DNA of 64,000 bases from Klebsiella variicola (GTDB lineage Bacteria > Pseudomonadota > Gammaproteobacteria > Enterobacterales > Enterobacteriaceae). Below the pieces are notes generated by a model. That model saw only the letters and a list, made by a program, of their open reading frames with translations. It did no database searches and was not told the DNA's origin. The position numbers were made by a program, and so were the translations under genes. Shown one piece after another: positions 1-10,335 of this stretch. Positions within the stretch are counted from its first letter, which is position 1. Each line of letters starts with the position of its first letter. Where the stretch lies: contig NZ_CP010523.2 in the NCBI RefSeq assembly GCF_000828055.2, forward strand, positions 1,736,001 through 1,800,000, in the 5' to 3' direction.

Positions 1-435
1 CGCTTTAACGAGACCGGCCGCAGCCAGGTGCTGGCGAAACGCATGCCAGGGGATCTCTCCGAATACTCCGTTATCCAGACCAAAGAGCCAATGGTGGCCG
101 AAGGGCAGGTGGCGCGTATTGTCGAGTTCATTGAAAAACCGGACGAACCGCAGACCCTGGACTCTGACCTGATGGCAGTGGGCCGCTACGTGCTGTCGGC
201 AGATATCTGGGCTGAACTGGAGCGTACCGAGCCAGGCGCCTGGGGCCGTATCCAGCTGACCGATGCCATTGCCGAACTGGCGAAGAAGCAGTCCGTTGAC
301 GCGATGCTGATGACCGGCGAAAGCTATGACTGCGGTAAAAAAATGGGCTACATGCAGGCCTTCGTCACCTACGGAATGCGTAACCTGAAAGAAGGCGCCA
401 AATTCCGCGAAAGCATTAAAAAACTGCTGGCCTGA
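1..435 (+). CDS. galF: GalF, UTP-glucose-1-phosphate uridylyltransferase-like protein (C-terminal part)
   Basis: The reading frame is open from base 1 and ends at 435, so only about the last 144 codons are present; the start lies outside the window. The sequence fits the C-terminal half of the GalU/GalF nucleotidyltransferase family, with EKPDEP and a GRY(V/I)L segment followed by a [12 protein letters not shown] stretch. GalF is a GalU-like protein thought to modulate UDP-glucose synthesis in the cytoplasm. It is the conserved left boundary of Klebsiella capsule loci, which agrees with the PAP2 phosphatase and wzi genes that follow. The hairpin just after the stop may end its transcript. Confidence 0.93.
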   Translation, partial: RFNETGRSQVLAKRMPGDLSEYSVIQTKEPMVAEGQVARIVEFIEKPDEPQTLDSDLMAVGRYVLSADIWAELERTEPGAWGRIQLTDAIAELAKKQSVDAMLMTGESYDCGKKMGYMQAFVTYGMRNLKEGAKFRESIKKLLA

Positions 436-827
436 CAGCTGGTGTGAAGATGAGCGGCATGGCAAAGGCTTTCGCCACGCCGCTCATAACGTTATGCAGA
501 AATTATTCATAACGTGAATGTTATAACGATTGTAAAGAAACGTATGGCTTCGGAGACTTCTGGTAGTTTGTCTCTGGCCTCTGTGGTGCAATGGTCGGAG
601 TAGCGGCAATAATGCTTTGTGAATAGTCACTTAGTGCGACAATTCCTAAAGCTCAGGGAAAGCGGTCAACGTCAGCCAAAAATAAAACTTGACTGCGATC
701 ATGTTTCCGCTTTAAACATCTCACTTGCATGCATAAAAATGTGAAATGAATTGGCATGCGAGCTGGTACAGACATTACGGATAATCCCTGAGCACGGCAG
801 TGGACATCATCGAAGGATCACAGGTAT
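436..827. other. galF-cpsACP intergenic region
   Basis: This gap of about 390 bp holds no convincing gene. Besides the hairpin after galF, it has a candidate promoter for the next gene: TTGACT at 689-694, a 17-base spacer and a weak TTAAAC at 712-717 (three of six matches). An AAGGA ribosome binding site lies near 812, shortly before the ATG at 828. Confidence 0.4.
450..487. terminator. Hairpin after galF
   Basis: A perfect 9-bp inverted repeat (450-458 pairs with 479-487) starts 15 bases after the galF stop. It has no clear T-run behind it, so it may be a weak terminator or an RNA 3'-end stabiliser. Confidence 0.4.
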
Positions 828-1457
828 ATGAACTGGCAACTCATCTCATTTTTTGGCGATAGCACCGTTTTGCTGCCCAGCGCAGCGGCGCTGTTTATTG
901 TCCTGATGCTGCGTAAAACGTCGCGGTTGCTGGCGTGGCAGTGGAGTTTGCTGTTCGGCATCACCGGCGCCATCGTCTGCGCCTCCAAACTGGCCTTTAT
1001 GGGCTGGGGGCTGGGTATTCGCGAGCTGGATTACACCGGCTTCAGCGGCCACTCAGCGCTTTCCGCGGCCTTCTGGCCTATCTTCCTGTGGCTGCTTAGT
1101 GCTCGTTTTTCCGCGGGCTTGCAAAAAGCAGCCGTCGCCACCGGCTATATTCTGGCCGCTGTGGTGGGGTATTCACGGCTGGCCATCCATGTGCATTCTG
1201 TCTCGGAAGTGATCGCTGGCCTGCTGCTCGGCGCTGCTGGCAGCGCTTTGTTCCTGATGCTGCAAAAACGTACCACCCATTCGGAAAGCGTGAGTATTTC
1301 CTGGGGCGGCGTCGTGTGCCTTGTGATGGTCCCGCTTATCCTGTTGCATAGCGGCAATAAAGCGCCGACTCAGTCCCTGCTGGGGCAAATCGCCACCGCG
1401 GTGGGACCACTGGATAAACCCTTTACGCGTACCGATCTGCATAAGCAAGCCTGGTAA
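828..1457 (+). CDS. cpsACP: PAP2-family acid phosphatase of the capsule locus
   Basis: The 209-residue protein is an integral membrane phosphatase of the PAP2 type. It carries the SGHS motif (GFSGHSALSA, about residue 72) and a downstream SR-x5-H segment (SRLAIHVHSVSEV), set between several hydrophobic segments. PAP2 enzymes of this kind often dephosphorylate undecaprenyl pyrophosphate or related lipids. The gene is the usual second gene of Klebsiella K loci (called orf2 or cpsACP), and a role in recycling the lipid carrier of capsule synthesis is inferred from position and family. The ATG start has a good AAGGA ribosome binding site. The last motif has Glu where Asp is more usual. Confidence 0.88.
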   Translation: MNWQLISFFGDSTVLLPSAAALFIVLMLRKTSRLLAWQWSLLFGITGAIVCASKLAFMGWGLGIRELDYTGFSGHSALSAAFWPIFLWLLSARFSAGLQKAAVATGYILAAVVGYSRLAIHVHSVSEVIAGLLLGAAGSALFLMLQKRTTHSESVSISWGGVVCLVMVPLILLHSGNKAPTQSLLGQIATAVGPLDKPFTRTDLHKQAW

Positions 1458-1836
1458 TCGCCATTTGTTTTACAAGGGAAATTAAGTTTTCGCCGATTAA
1501 TTAGACAAATAAGAAAATAATCTACTATATGCCAGTCAATTGATAATTCATATTTATGAAATAATGCAGTGCTACTACATTGTTAGTGCCAATTTGCGTG
1601 GATATAGCCGTGGTCAGACGTTTCTTAAATGCGTTCAGAAATCACAGCTCCACATTGGATGAATAATTCTATATCGACAAACTATTAGAAATTGTAGTTG
1701 ACTGTCTCGTCATCATCTGATTTTGGAATGACGTAAACATGATGAAAAAGATCTTTTTTTACAAATAGTTATCTTCGCCGATGTCGGCATGGTGGCGCCA
1801 GGCAGATGTTAGGTAGTTAAGAGCAATAAATAATCT

Positions 1837-1868
1837 TTATTGGCGAACCGCTTATTTTTCGCCAATAA
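1837..1868. repeat. 11-bp inverted repeat in the capsule promoter region
   Basis: TTATTGGCGAA at 1837-1847 is exactly complementary to TTCGCCAATAA at 1858-1868, with a 10-base spacer. It could be a dimeric regulator site or an RNA hairpin. It lies about 140 bp upstream of JUMPstart. Its function is unknown. Confidence 0.6.
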
Positions 1869-2010
1869 AACAGCGGATGGGATTAATTGGCAGATATTCA
1901 GCAGTAAGACTCCCAATTGTGACCGAAATCCCGTAGACTTAACGCCGCAAAAAATAAAGGCCTGACCAATTTATCACCCACAGGCCGATTAAATACGCCG
2001 TTCAGGTAGT

Positions 2011-2049
2011 CAGTGCGCTGGTAGCTGTTAAGCCAGGGGCGGTAGCGTC
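2011..2049 (+). promoter_or_regulatory. JUMPstart sequence with ops element (RfaH recruitment)
   Basis: The 38-39 base stretch matches the JUMPstart consensus almost throughout, including GGTAGCTGTTAAGCCAGGGG. The embedded ops element GGCGGTAGCGTC spans 2038-2049 and differs from the consensus only at the last base. ops in the non-template strand pauses RNA polymerase and recruits the antiterminator RfaH, which lets long polysaccharide operons be read through. Its position upstream of wzi is canonical. Confidence 0.93.
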
Positions 2050-2414
2050 GCTGAAACTACCTGCTGCTGCACAAATACCTTCTCTGAATGCCTATAAAAA
2101 TCGATGCACTTTGGGTGATTAACGCCATAAGATATCTATGATGCTCAACAGATATCCTCATAAAGGGGTCAGGAGCGGCTGCTGATATCGCCTGTACACT
2201 AACTTTCCTGTCTCATTGATAGCCTGTACGGTAAAATTCGCCTACATTGTGAGCTGGGTGGATGTGATAAGGGTGACAAGCAGCTTAGGGTAACTGTACT
2301 TGCCTCGCCGGTGTTGCACAGTGAAGTCAGCTGGTGCCGCGAGCGCTTTCTATCTTGGTATTCCCCTCATTCTCATTGAGATACGACAGCGGGGCTGAAA
2401 ATGGATCTTGTACA

Positions 2415-3848
2415 ATGATAAAAATTGCGCGCATTGCCGTGACATTGGGCTTGCTTTCCTCATTGGGAGCCCAGGCTTACGCGGCCGGGTTAGTAGTAAA
2501 TGATAACGATCTGCGAAACGACCTTGCCTGGCTTTCCGATCGCGGGGTCATCCATCTGAGCTTGTCGACCTGGCCGCTGAGCCAGGAAGAGATCGCCCGG
2601 GCGCTAAAAAAGGCCAAACCTTCTTATTCTTCTGAGCAGGTAGTTCTGGCCCGTATCAACCAGCGAATGTCTGCTTTAAAAGCCGATTTCCGGGTCACCG
2701 GCTATACCTCGACCGACCAGCCGGGCACTCCGCAGGGGTTCGGTCAGACGCAGCCGGCAGATAACTCCTTAGGCCTGGCGTTTAATAACAGCGGCGAGTG
2801 GTGGGATGTCCACCTCCAGGGCAACGTCGAAGGGGGAGAGCGGATCAGCAACGGATCGCGCTTCAACGCCAACGGCGCCTATGGCGCGGTGAAGTTCTGG
2901 AATCAGTGGCTCTCCTTTGGCCAGGTACCGCAGTGGTGGGGACCTGGGTATGAAGGTAGCTTGATCCGCGGGGATGCGATGCGGCCGATGACCGGCTTTC
3001 TGATGCAGCGGGCTGAGCAGGCGGCACCGGAAACCTGGTGGCTGCGCTGGGTGGGCCCATGGCAGTATCAGATCTCAGCCAGTCAGATGAATCAGTATAC
3101 CGTTTATCCTCATACGAAAATTATAGGCGGCCGTTTCACGTTTACGCCCTTCCAGTCATTAGAATTAGGTGCGTCGCGCATTATGCAGTGGGGCGGCCAG
3201 GGACGACCACAATCGTTTAGCAGCTTTTGGGATGGGTTTACTGGCCATGATAATACCGGGACTGATAACGAACCGGGTAACCAACTTGCCGGTTTTGACT
3301 TTAAGTTCAAACTCGAACCGACTCTAGGCTGGCCGGTCAGTTTCTATGGTCAGATCATCGGTGAGGATGAAGCGGGTTATCTACCATCATCAAATATGTT
3401 CCTCGCAGGTATAGAAGGGCATCATAGCTTGGGAAAAGATGCGGTAAATTGGTATGTTGAAGCTCATGATACGAGAACAAATATGAGTGGAACACGATAC
3501 AGTTACTGGCATCATATTTATACTGACGGTTATTACCAGCAAGGGTATCCACTTGGGGATGCAATGGGCGGCGATGGTCAACTTTTGGCTGGAAAAATAG
3601 AGCTAATGACCGAGAGTAATCAGCGATGGAGCACCCGTTTGGTTTTTGCCAAAGTCAACCCAGACAATTTAGTAATCAATGGTGCTTTCCCTCATTCAGA
3701 TACTTTGAAAGGTGTGCAGTTGGGATGGAGTGGAGATGTTTATCAGTCGGTTCGTCTGAATACCTCACTGTGGTACACCAACGCTAACAATAGCGACAGC
3801 GATGACGTTGGGGCCAGCGCAGGGATAGAGATACCGTTTAGTTTATAA
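2415..3848 (+). CDS. wzi: Wzi, outer-membrane capsule attachment protein
   Basis: Wzi is an outer-membrane beta-barrel lectin that holds group 1 capsule on the cell surface. I chose the ATG at 2415 (477 residues) over an upstream in-frame GTG at 2334. It begins directly with a signal peptide (MIKIARIAVTLGLLSSLGAQ, then AYA-A) and gives the usual family length. The mature N-terminus (GLVVNDNDLRNDLAWLSDRG) and the many Trp/Tyr-rich amphipathic strands fit Wzi. The gene is the first of the export block and lies behind the JUMPstart leader. The 3' half is more AT-rich than the 5' half, as expected where conserved and serotype-specific DNA meet. Confidence 0.96.
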   Translation: MIKIARIAVTLGLLSSLGAQAYAAGLVVNDNDLRNDLAWLSDRGVIHLSLSTWPLSQEEIARALKKAKPSYSSEQVVLARINQRMSALKADFRVTGYTSTDQPGTPQGFGQTQPADNSLGLAFNNSGEWWDVHLQGNVEGGERISNGSRFNANGAYGAVKFWNQWLSFGQVPQWWGPGYEGSLIRGDAMRPMTGFLMQRAEQAAPETWWLRWVGPWQYQISASQMNQYTVYPHTKIIGGRFTFTPFQSLELGASRIMQWGGQGRPQSFSSFWDGFTGHDNTGTDNEPGNQLAGFDFKFKLEPTLGWPVSFYGQIIGEDEAGYLPSSNMFLAGIEGHHSLGKDAVNWYVEAHDTRTNMSGTRYSYWHHIYTDGYYQQGYPLGDAMGGDGQLLAGKIELMTESNQRWSTRLVFAKVNPDNLVINGAFPHSDTLKGVQLGWSGDVYQSVRLNTSLWYTNANNSDSDDVGASAGIEIPFSL

Positions 3849-3984
3849 GGCTGAATGCTGAAAACAGGGGAGAGAGGGTGGTAGCGCTGCAGGACGCGGT
3901 CAGCTTATATCTCTCCACAAGTCGGCAGGGAAGTAACGGCTATGACAGCTGCTCAGGAATTGGCAAATTTTGATTTACTGATGA

Positions 3985-5127
<1,143 letters not shown>

Positions 5128-5131
5128 TTTT

Positions 5132-5566
5132 ATGTTTAATTCAATTTTGGTTGTATGTACAGGAAATATTTGTCGTTCACCAATTGGTGAACGCTATTTA
5201 CAAAAGTTGCTGCCAAATAAGATTGTGGCGTCCGCAGGCACTGGTGCATTAGTAGGCCACGAAGCAGATGAAACAGCTTTAAAAATATCACAACAAAATG
5301 GTCTCTCGTTATCAGGGCATGTAGGTAAGCAATTTAATGTAGAGCTAGGGTGTCAATTTGACCTAATATTAGCAATGGAGAGAAAACATATTGAATATAT
5401 ATGTCAGATTGCGCCTCAATTGCGTGGAAAAACAATGCTTTATGGTTATTGGGTTAACAATTTAGAAATACCTGATCCTTATCGTAAAAGTGAAGAGGCC
5501 TTTTCATCAGTATATAAACTTATTGAACAAGCTGCTAATTGCTGGGCGGATAAACTAGGTAATTAA
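5132..5566 (+). CDS. wzb: Wzb, low-molecular-weight protein-tyrosine phosphatase
   Basis: This 144-residue cytoplasmic phosphatase removes phosphate from the tyrosine-rich tail of Wzc, so that Wzc cycles between states needed for capsule polymerisation. The catalytic P-loop C-x5-R is seen as CTGNICRS (Cys9, Arg15), and the general-acid loop as DPY at residues 115-117. Length and motif order are typical of the family. The gene lies between wza and wzc, as in all group 1 capsule loci. Confidence 0.97.
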   Translation: MFNSILVVCTGNICRSPIGERYLQKLLPNKIVASAGTGALVGHEADETALKISQQNGLSLSGHVGKQFNVELGCQFDLILAMERKHIEYICQIAPQLRGKTMLYGYWVNNLEIPDPYRKSEEAFSSVYKLIEQAANCWADKLGN

Positions 5567-5580
5567 TCAGGGAAAATTGT

Positions 5581-7731
5581 ATGACCACTGTAAATAACCA
5601 AAAAAACTCACCGACAGAAGCAGAAGAGATAGATTTAGGGCGTCTCATCGGTGAGCTAATTGATCATCGCAAGTTGATAATAGCAGTTACCTCCTGTGTG
5701 ACGTTTATCGCGCTTTTCTATGCAATATTAGCGACGCCTATTTACCAATCTAATGCTTTAATACAAGTTGAGCAAAAGCAAGGGAACGCGATACTAAGTA
5801 GCCTTACACAAATTTTACCTGATGCTCAACCACAGTCAGCACCAGAAATAGCATTGTTAAAATCAAGGATGATACTCGGTAAGACAGTTGATGATCTTAA
5901 TTTGCAAACTCAAGTCGAGCCTAAGCACTTTCCAATAATTGGAGATGGGATAGCACGATTACTAGGGAAAGAAAATGGTCATATTGACATTAGTACTTTA
6001 TACATTCCTCAGAATAATGGAACCAAGACTCCGGAAATAATTCTTACTATTAAAGGTGCAGGAGAATTTGAAGTTGAAAGCAATTCATTTACAGCTACAG
6101 GAAAGGTTGGTGAATTGTTTCAAAAAGATGGTGTAAAGCTCATTGTAAATGGTTATGACGCAAAAGAAGGAGATAGATTTGTTGTTAAATATTTTACAAG
6201 ATTGAAAGCAATTAGTAATCTCCAAGATGCGTTTAGTGTTTCAGATCAAGGAAAAGATACTGGAATGCTTACTTTAACATTAACGGGACCTAAGCCGAAA
6301 CAGATTTCGGAAGTTTTAAATAATATTTCTGAAAATTATTTAGAACAAAACGTTGCTCGACAAGCAGCACAAGATGCCAAAAGTTTAGATTTCCTTAATA
6401 AACAATTGCCGATTGTTCGTACAGATCTTGATAATGCTGAAAATAAACTTAACAGCTATAGAAAACAACGAGATTCAGTCGATTTATCCATGGAGGCTAA
6501 ATCTGTATTGGATCAGATTGTCAACGTTGATAATCAGTTAAATGAAATTACTTTCAGAGAGGCTGAAATATCACAACTGTATACCAAGGAGCATCCGACT
6601 TATAAAGCCTTAATAGAAAAGAGGCAGACGTTACAGAATGAAAAAACAAAATTAAATAAAAGAGTGAGTAGTATGCCTACTACTCAGCAAGAAGTTTTGC
6701 GCTTAAGTCGAAATGTTGAGTCTGGTCGAGCGGTATATTTACAATTATTGAACCGTCAACAAGAACTAAGTATTGCAAAATCAAGTGCAATTGGTAATGT
6801 TAGGATCATTGACAAAGCAATAACAGAACCGCAACCGGTCAAGCCCAAAAAATCGTTAGTTGTAATAATTGGGTTTATCCTTGGTTTATTTATAGCTGTT
6901 TCCGCAGTATTAATTCAAGTCTTTTTGCGTCGTGGAATAGAATCTCCAGAACAATTAGAAGAAGCTGGAATAAATGTTTACGCGAGTGTTCCTGTTTCAG
7001 AATGGTTAACAAAGAATCATAACAGAAATAAAAATTGGAGAAAAGAAACTACTAAACTTCTTGCTGTCGAGAATCCCACTGATTTAGCTGTTGAAGCGAT
7101 ACGTAGTTTACGAACAAGTCTCCATTTCGCTATGTTAGAAGCGAAAAATAAAGTACTTATGATATCTGGGGCAAGCCCGAATGCAGGGAAAACTTTTGTA
7201 AGTACAAATTTAGCAGCTACAATAGCGTCAACAGGTAAGAAGGTATTATTTATAGATGCAGATCTCCGGAAGGGATATGTCCATAAAATATTAGGCAACA
7301 CTAAACAAGTAGGCGTATCCGATATTTTATCAGGTCAGTGTAAAATTGAAGATGCATTAACAAGAGCTTCAAGTGGAGACTTTGATTATATAAGTCGTGG
7401 TAAAAATCCACCGAATCCTGCTGAGTTACTAATGCATCCAACATTCGAGAAGTTATTAAAATGGGCTGATGATAATTATGATCTGGTTATCATAGATACG
7501 CCCCCAATATTAGCCGTTACTGATGCTGCAATTATTGGTAGATATGCAGGTACGACACTATTAGTAGCTAGATTTGAGAGTAACACTGTCAAAGAACTTG
7601 CTGTTAGTGTTTCAAGATTTGAGCAGAGTGGAATTGTAGTTAAAGGTTGTATATTGAATGGAGTGGTCAAAAAAGCCAGTAACTATTACGGGTATGGATA
7701 CGGGTACTACGATTATTCCTATAAAAAATAA
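5581..7731 (+). CDS. wzc: Wzc, polysaccharide co-polymerase and tyrosine autokinase
   Basis: Wzc (716 residues) controls chain length and couples Wzy-dependent polymerisation to export through Wza. Two membrane segments (about residues 32-53 and 425-449) flank a periplasmic domain with a coiled-coil part around 260-400. The cytoplasmic BY-kinase has a Walker A (GASPNAGKT, 530-538), a Walker A' (FIDADLR, 558-563) and a Walker B (VIIDTPP, 636-642). The C-terminal tail (701-716) carries eight tyrosines, the autophosphorylation cluster. From here the base composition is strongly AT-rich, the mark of the variable part of the K locus. An attenuator-like hairpin follows. Confidence 0.97.
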   Translation: MTTVNNQKNSPTEAEEIDLGRLIGELIDHRKLIIAVTSCVTFIALFYAILATPIYQSNALIQVEQKQGNAILSSLTQILPDAQPQSAPEIALLKSRMILGKTVDDLNLQTQVEPKHFPIIGDGIARLLGKENGHIDISTLYIPQNNGTKTPEIILTIKGAGEFEVESNSFTATGKVGELFQKDGVKLIVNGYDAKEGDRFVVKYFTRLKAISNLQDAFSVSDQGKDTGMLTLTLTGPKPKQISEVLNNISENYLEQNVARQAAQDAKSLDFLNKQLPIVRTDLDNAENKLNSYRKQRDSVDLSMEAKSVLDQIVNVDNQLNEITFREAEISQLYTKEHPTYKALIEKRQTLQNEKTKLNKRVSSMPTTQQEVLRLSRNVESGRAVYLQLLNRQQELSIAKSSAIGNVRIIDKAITEPQPVKPKKSLVVIIGFILGLFIAVSAVLIQVFLRRGIESPEQLEEAGINVYASVPVSEWLTKNHNRNKNWRKETTKLLAVENPTDLAVEAIRSLRTSLHFAMLEAKNKVLMISGASPNAGKTFVSTNLAATIASTGKKVLFIDADLRKGYVHKILGNTKQVGVSDILSGQCKIEDALTRASSGDFDYISRGKNPPNPAELLMHPTFEKLLKWADDNYDLVIIDTPPILAVTDAAIIGRYAGTTLLVARFESNTVKELAVSVSRFEQSGIVVKGCILNGVVKKASNYYGYGYGYYDYSYKK

Positions 7732-7748
7732 TCAATATTAATATAACC

Positions 7749-7773
7749 AAAGTGCCTTTTAGAAAGGCACTTT
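7749..7773 (+). terminator. Attenuator-like stem-loop between wzc and the serotype genes
   Basis: A perfect 11-bp stem (AAAGTGCCTTT at 7749-7759 with AAAGGCACTTT at 7763-7773) has a 3-base loop and starts 17 bases after the wzc stop. Group 1 capsule and colanic acid operons are known to carry a partial terminator here. It keeps the export genes more highly expressed than the biosynthesis genes and is relieved by RfaH. Confidence 0.8.
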
Positions 7774-7804
7774 GTACTAGAATTCAAACTCTATTGGGGG
7801 TTAC

Positions 7805-9016
7805 TTGCTTAGGAAACAGATAGTTTGGTCATTATTTGAAAAAATGATGAAATCGGTTACTGCTATTGCAACACTCTCTCTAATATCAAGAAGTTTAAGC
7901 GAATTGAATTTTGGTGAGTATGTTACACTTGTTTCACTTGGCGGTGTATTTTTAGCGTTAACGAATATAGGTGCTGAAAGTTTAATACCAAAAATCATTT
8001 CTAAAAAAGATTCTGGCAGTGAGTTTTATTTATTGAAACTTACAGCAACGTTTTTGTTTTGTATGATATTTTTAATAATATGTTTTACTTATTACAAAAA
8101 TATTTCATGGCAATATATATTAATTTTTAGTATTTCTTTTTTTTGTTATTTTTATAGTTATAGTGAGTATGTTGCTAACCAGAAAGGACTAATTAGTCTT
8201 TTTTCTAAAATTTCCATTAGTATACAATCCATATCTTTATTATTAAAGGGACTGTATGTGTATTATGGTGGAGATAATATTGTTTTTTGGTTATGCATAT
8301 TTTCTGTTGAATATTTATTGACTGGTTTAATATCATATTTACTATTAAAAGAGCCTGTAACATTTAAAGGGATTGATAAAAGTAAACTGCAATTAATGAT
8401 GAAGGACGTATCTTTCATCTTGTTATCGTCTGCTACGATCGCTGCTTATATGAGGATTGATACCTTAATGATCAGCTATTACCTTGGTAGTGATGCAGCC
8501 GGTAAATATTTTGCAGGTTCCCGACTTAGTGAAGGGGTTTATTTTATAGGTATTTCAGTTGCCAATATCTTTTATTCCCAAACGTTAAGAGATAATATAG
8601 CCGAGAAAAAAACAGTATCGAGAGATATAAAAAAATATATATTGTTTCTATTCGTATTAGGTGTCGCAGGTACAAGCTTCATAAATTTATTCTCAAATAT
8701 GGCTATTAATTTTTTATATGGTAAAGAATTTTCCGTAAGTGCAAAAATACTCTCAATACATAGTATATCAATAGCGTTTGTTTTTATTGGCGGATATCTC
8801 AGTCGCTTATATATTGGGTGCGGTTATGCTAAAAAGAATTTCAGACGCACTTTTTTCTCTTTGATTATAAATGTAGCTTTAGTTTATTATATGATCCCGC
8901 ACTTTGGAATATCAGGTGCAGCCTATGCAATGGTCATTAGCCAGATATTCTCTAGTTTCATAATGTTTATAATTGATAAGGAATTTATGTCTAGGCTGGC
9001 TAAAGGGAAAATATGA
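7805..9016 (+). CDS. wzx: Wzx, capsule repeat-unit flippase
   Basis: The 403-residue hydrophobic protein has about 12 predicted membrane segments and the N-terminal pattern of Wzx/MATE-like flippases (WSLFEKMMKSVTAIATLSL, then LSELNFGEYV). Wzx moves the undecaprenyl-linked repeat unit across the inner membrane. I kept the TTG start at 7805, which has a GGGGG ribosome binding site 4 bases upstream. The first ATG (7844) would remove the start of the first conserved helix. The gene overlaps wzy by four bases (ATGA). Composition is very AT-rich, as is usual for wzx/wzy. The exact repeat unit moved cannot be read from sequence. Confidence 0.9.
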   Translation: MLRKQIVWSLFEKMMKSVTAIATLSLISRSLSELNFGEYVTLVSLGGVFLALTNIGAESLIPKIISKKDSGSEFYLLKLTATFLFCMIFLIICFTYYKNISWQYILIFSISFFCYFYSYSEYVANQKGLISLFSKISISIQSISLLLKGLYVYYGGDNIVFWLCIFSVEYLLTGLISYLLLKEPVTFKGIDKSKLQLMMKDVSFILLSSATIAAYMRIDTLMISYYLGSDAAGKYFAGSRLSEGVYFIGISVANIFYSQTLRDNIAEKKTVSRDIKKYILFLFVLGVAGTSFINLFSNMAINFLYGKEFSVSAKILSIHSISIAFVFIGGYLSRLYIGCGYAKKNFRRTFFSLIINVALVYYMIPHFGISGAAYAMVISQIFSSFIMFIIDKEFMSRLAKGKI

Positions 9017-10323
9017 GCTTACTAATAACATTCTTACTTGTATTACATCTTCTTTTATGTTTTTTCAAAATCAAATCAGATATAAGGAGTCAAAGATTTG
9101 GGTTAATAACGGGCTATTTTTTGAGTATTATTTATTTTATTATTATACCTCTTTTTTATTATGTGCTTAACGGAGAACTGAACTTAAATGATGCGACAGC
9201 ACCTGCAACATATTACTATTTAGAAAGTGATTATAATACACAGTCGAATATCTTGCTGTTTTTAGTATCATTCTTAATAGCAAATATAATTATAATAATA
9301 TTTGAAAATATTTTTGCAAATACTTTAAAAATAGGAACAAAAAAATATGATTTTGAAACGGATTCTAAGCTAAATATAGCATGGTTGTTTAGTTTTGGTT
9401 TTTTGATTGCATATTATTTTATTGTGATGAAAGGTGCCGATCATTGGTATCATGCTAAAGGCGAGTTTTTTGAAAACTATGGTACCGTTGGGGTTATCTT
9501 TGGTTTCTTATTGTTTGGTTCGAAAATGTATTTTCTCAGTGAGTTTTTTAAAGCCATTGATAAAAATCATAACAAACTTAAATTAGCGTTATATGCCATG
9601 TCAATTATAGCCGCAGAATTGTATGTGACTGGCAATCGCGTATTTATATTTGTGTTTGCATATACCTTTTTATTTTATTTAATTCTAAATAAAAAATATA
9701 AATATTTATTATGGTTGTTAGTAATATCTGTAATATCAGCTTTCGTATTGGGTTGCTATTCTGTATTTAGAAGTTACCTATATTCAGAAGGCTTTGAAGT
9801 TGCATTAGATAGAACTATTGAATTTATAGCAACTAATAGTGTTATATATGATTATGTTTTTAAAGCAATATTTGAGACAGTAAATATAAATATTTTAATG
9901 TCTCTATATAAATCAGCAGACTTTATAAACTTGGATTTAACGCATTTAACCTTTTTAAAGCCATTTATTTTCTTTATTCCGCGCAGTTTGTTAGAAAATA
10001 AAATTGAATCTGTGACTGTTATCGCGGGTCAAATGTTAGATGGTAGGGAAGGCCTATCACTAGTTACACTTCTTCCAGGTGAGGCGATATTAAATTTTGG
10101 ATGTGTTTTTTTCATTTTTTTACCATTTGTGGTGGTAATATTTAATCGATTTGCATTGCTTATCAGTAAAGGAAATGTTAATAACTGGGCTTTACTTGGA
10201 TATGGGTTATTAATTATGCGATTTCCTTTTTCAGATGTTTTTATCCAGTATATCGCTACGACATTGTTGATTATGTTTGGTAATCGATTGTCAAAATTTA
10301 AATTCAAAAAAACTTACAGATAA
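9013..10323 (+). CDS. wzy: Wzy, capsule repeat-unit polymerase
   Basis: This 436-residue protein is almost entirely hydrophobic, with about 11 membrane segments and a larger hydrophilic loop near residues 270-345, the layout expected of a Wzy polymerase. Wzy enzymes share little sequence, so the call rests on topology, on position directly after wzx (four-base overlap) and on there being no other candidate in the locus. It would join repeat units in the periplasm under Wzc control. It is among the most AT-rich genes of the window. Confidence 0.85.
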   Translation: MSLLITFLLVLHLLLCFFKIKSDIRSQRFGLITGYFLSIIYFIIIPLFYYVLNGELNLNDATAPATYYYLESDYNTQSNILLFLVSFLIANIIIIIFENIFANTLKIGTKKYDFETDSKLNIAWLFSFGFLIAYYFIVMKGADHWYHAKGEFFENYGTVGVIFGFLLFGSKMYFLSEFFKAIDKNHNKLKLALYAMSIIAAELYVTGNRVFIFVFAYTFLFYLILNKKYKYLLWLLVISVISAFVLGCYSVFRSYLYSEGFEVALDRTIEFIATNSVIYDYVFKAIFETVNINILMSLYKSADFINLDLTHLTFLKPFIFFIPRSLLENKIESVTVIAGQMLDGREGLSLVTLLPGEAILNFGCVFFIFLPFVVVIFNRFALLISKGNVNNWALLGYGLLIMRFPFSDVFIQYIATTLLIMFGNRLSKFKFKKTYR

Positions 10324-10335
10324 AAAGGTATTAAA

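Larger units (their letters stand above)
1458..2414. promoter_or_regulatory. Capsule operon regulatory region and untranslated leader
   Basis: About 950 bp separate cpsACP from wzi, and no gene is visible. The stretch holds an 11-bp perfect inverted repeat at 1837-1868, a small GGCCTG/CAGGCC hairpin at 1959-1986 and a JUMPstart/ops element at 2011-2049. The roughly 365 bases between ops and the wzi ATG form a long untranslated leader. In Klebsiella group 1 capsule loci the main promoter of the wzi-wza-wzb-wzc operon lies in this interval; I could not place its -35/-10 or an RcsAB box with confidence. Confidence 0.7.

Noticed and set aside
2334-2414. Upstream GTG start extending wzi by 27 residues
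   Set aside because: It would place a hydrophilic stretch before a perfect signal peptide; the ATG at 2415 gives the family length.
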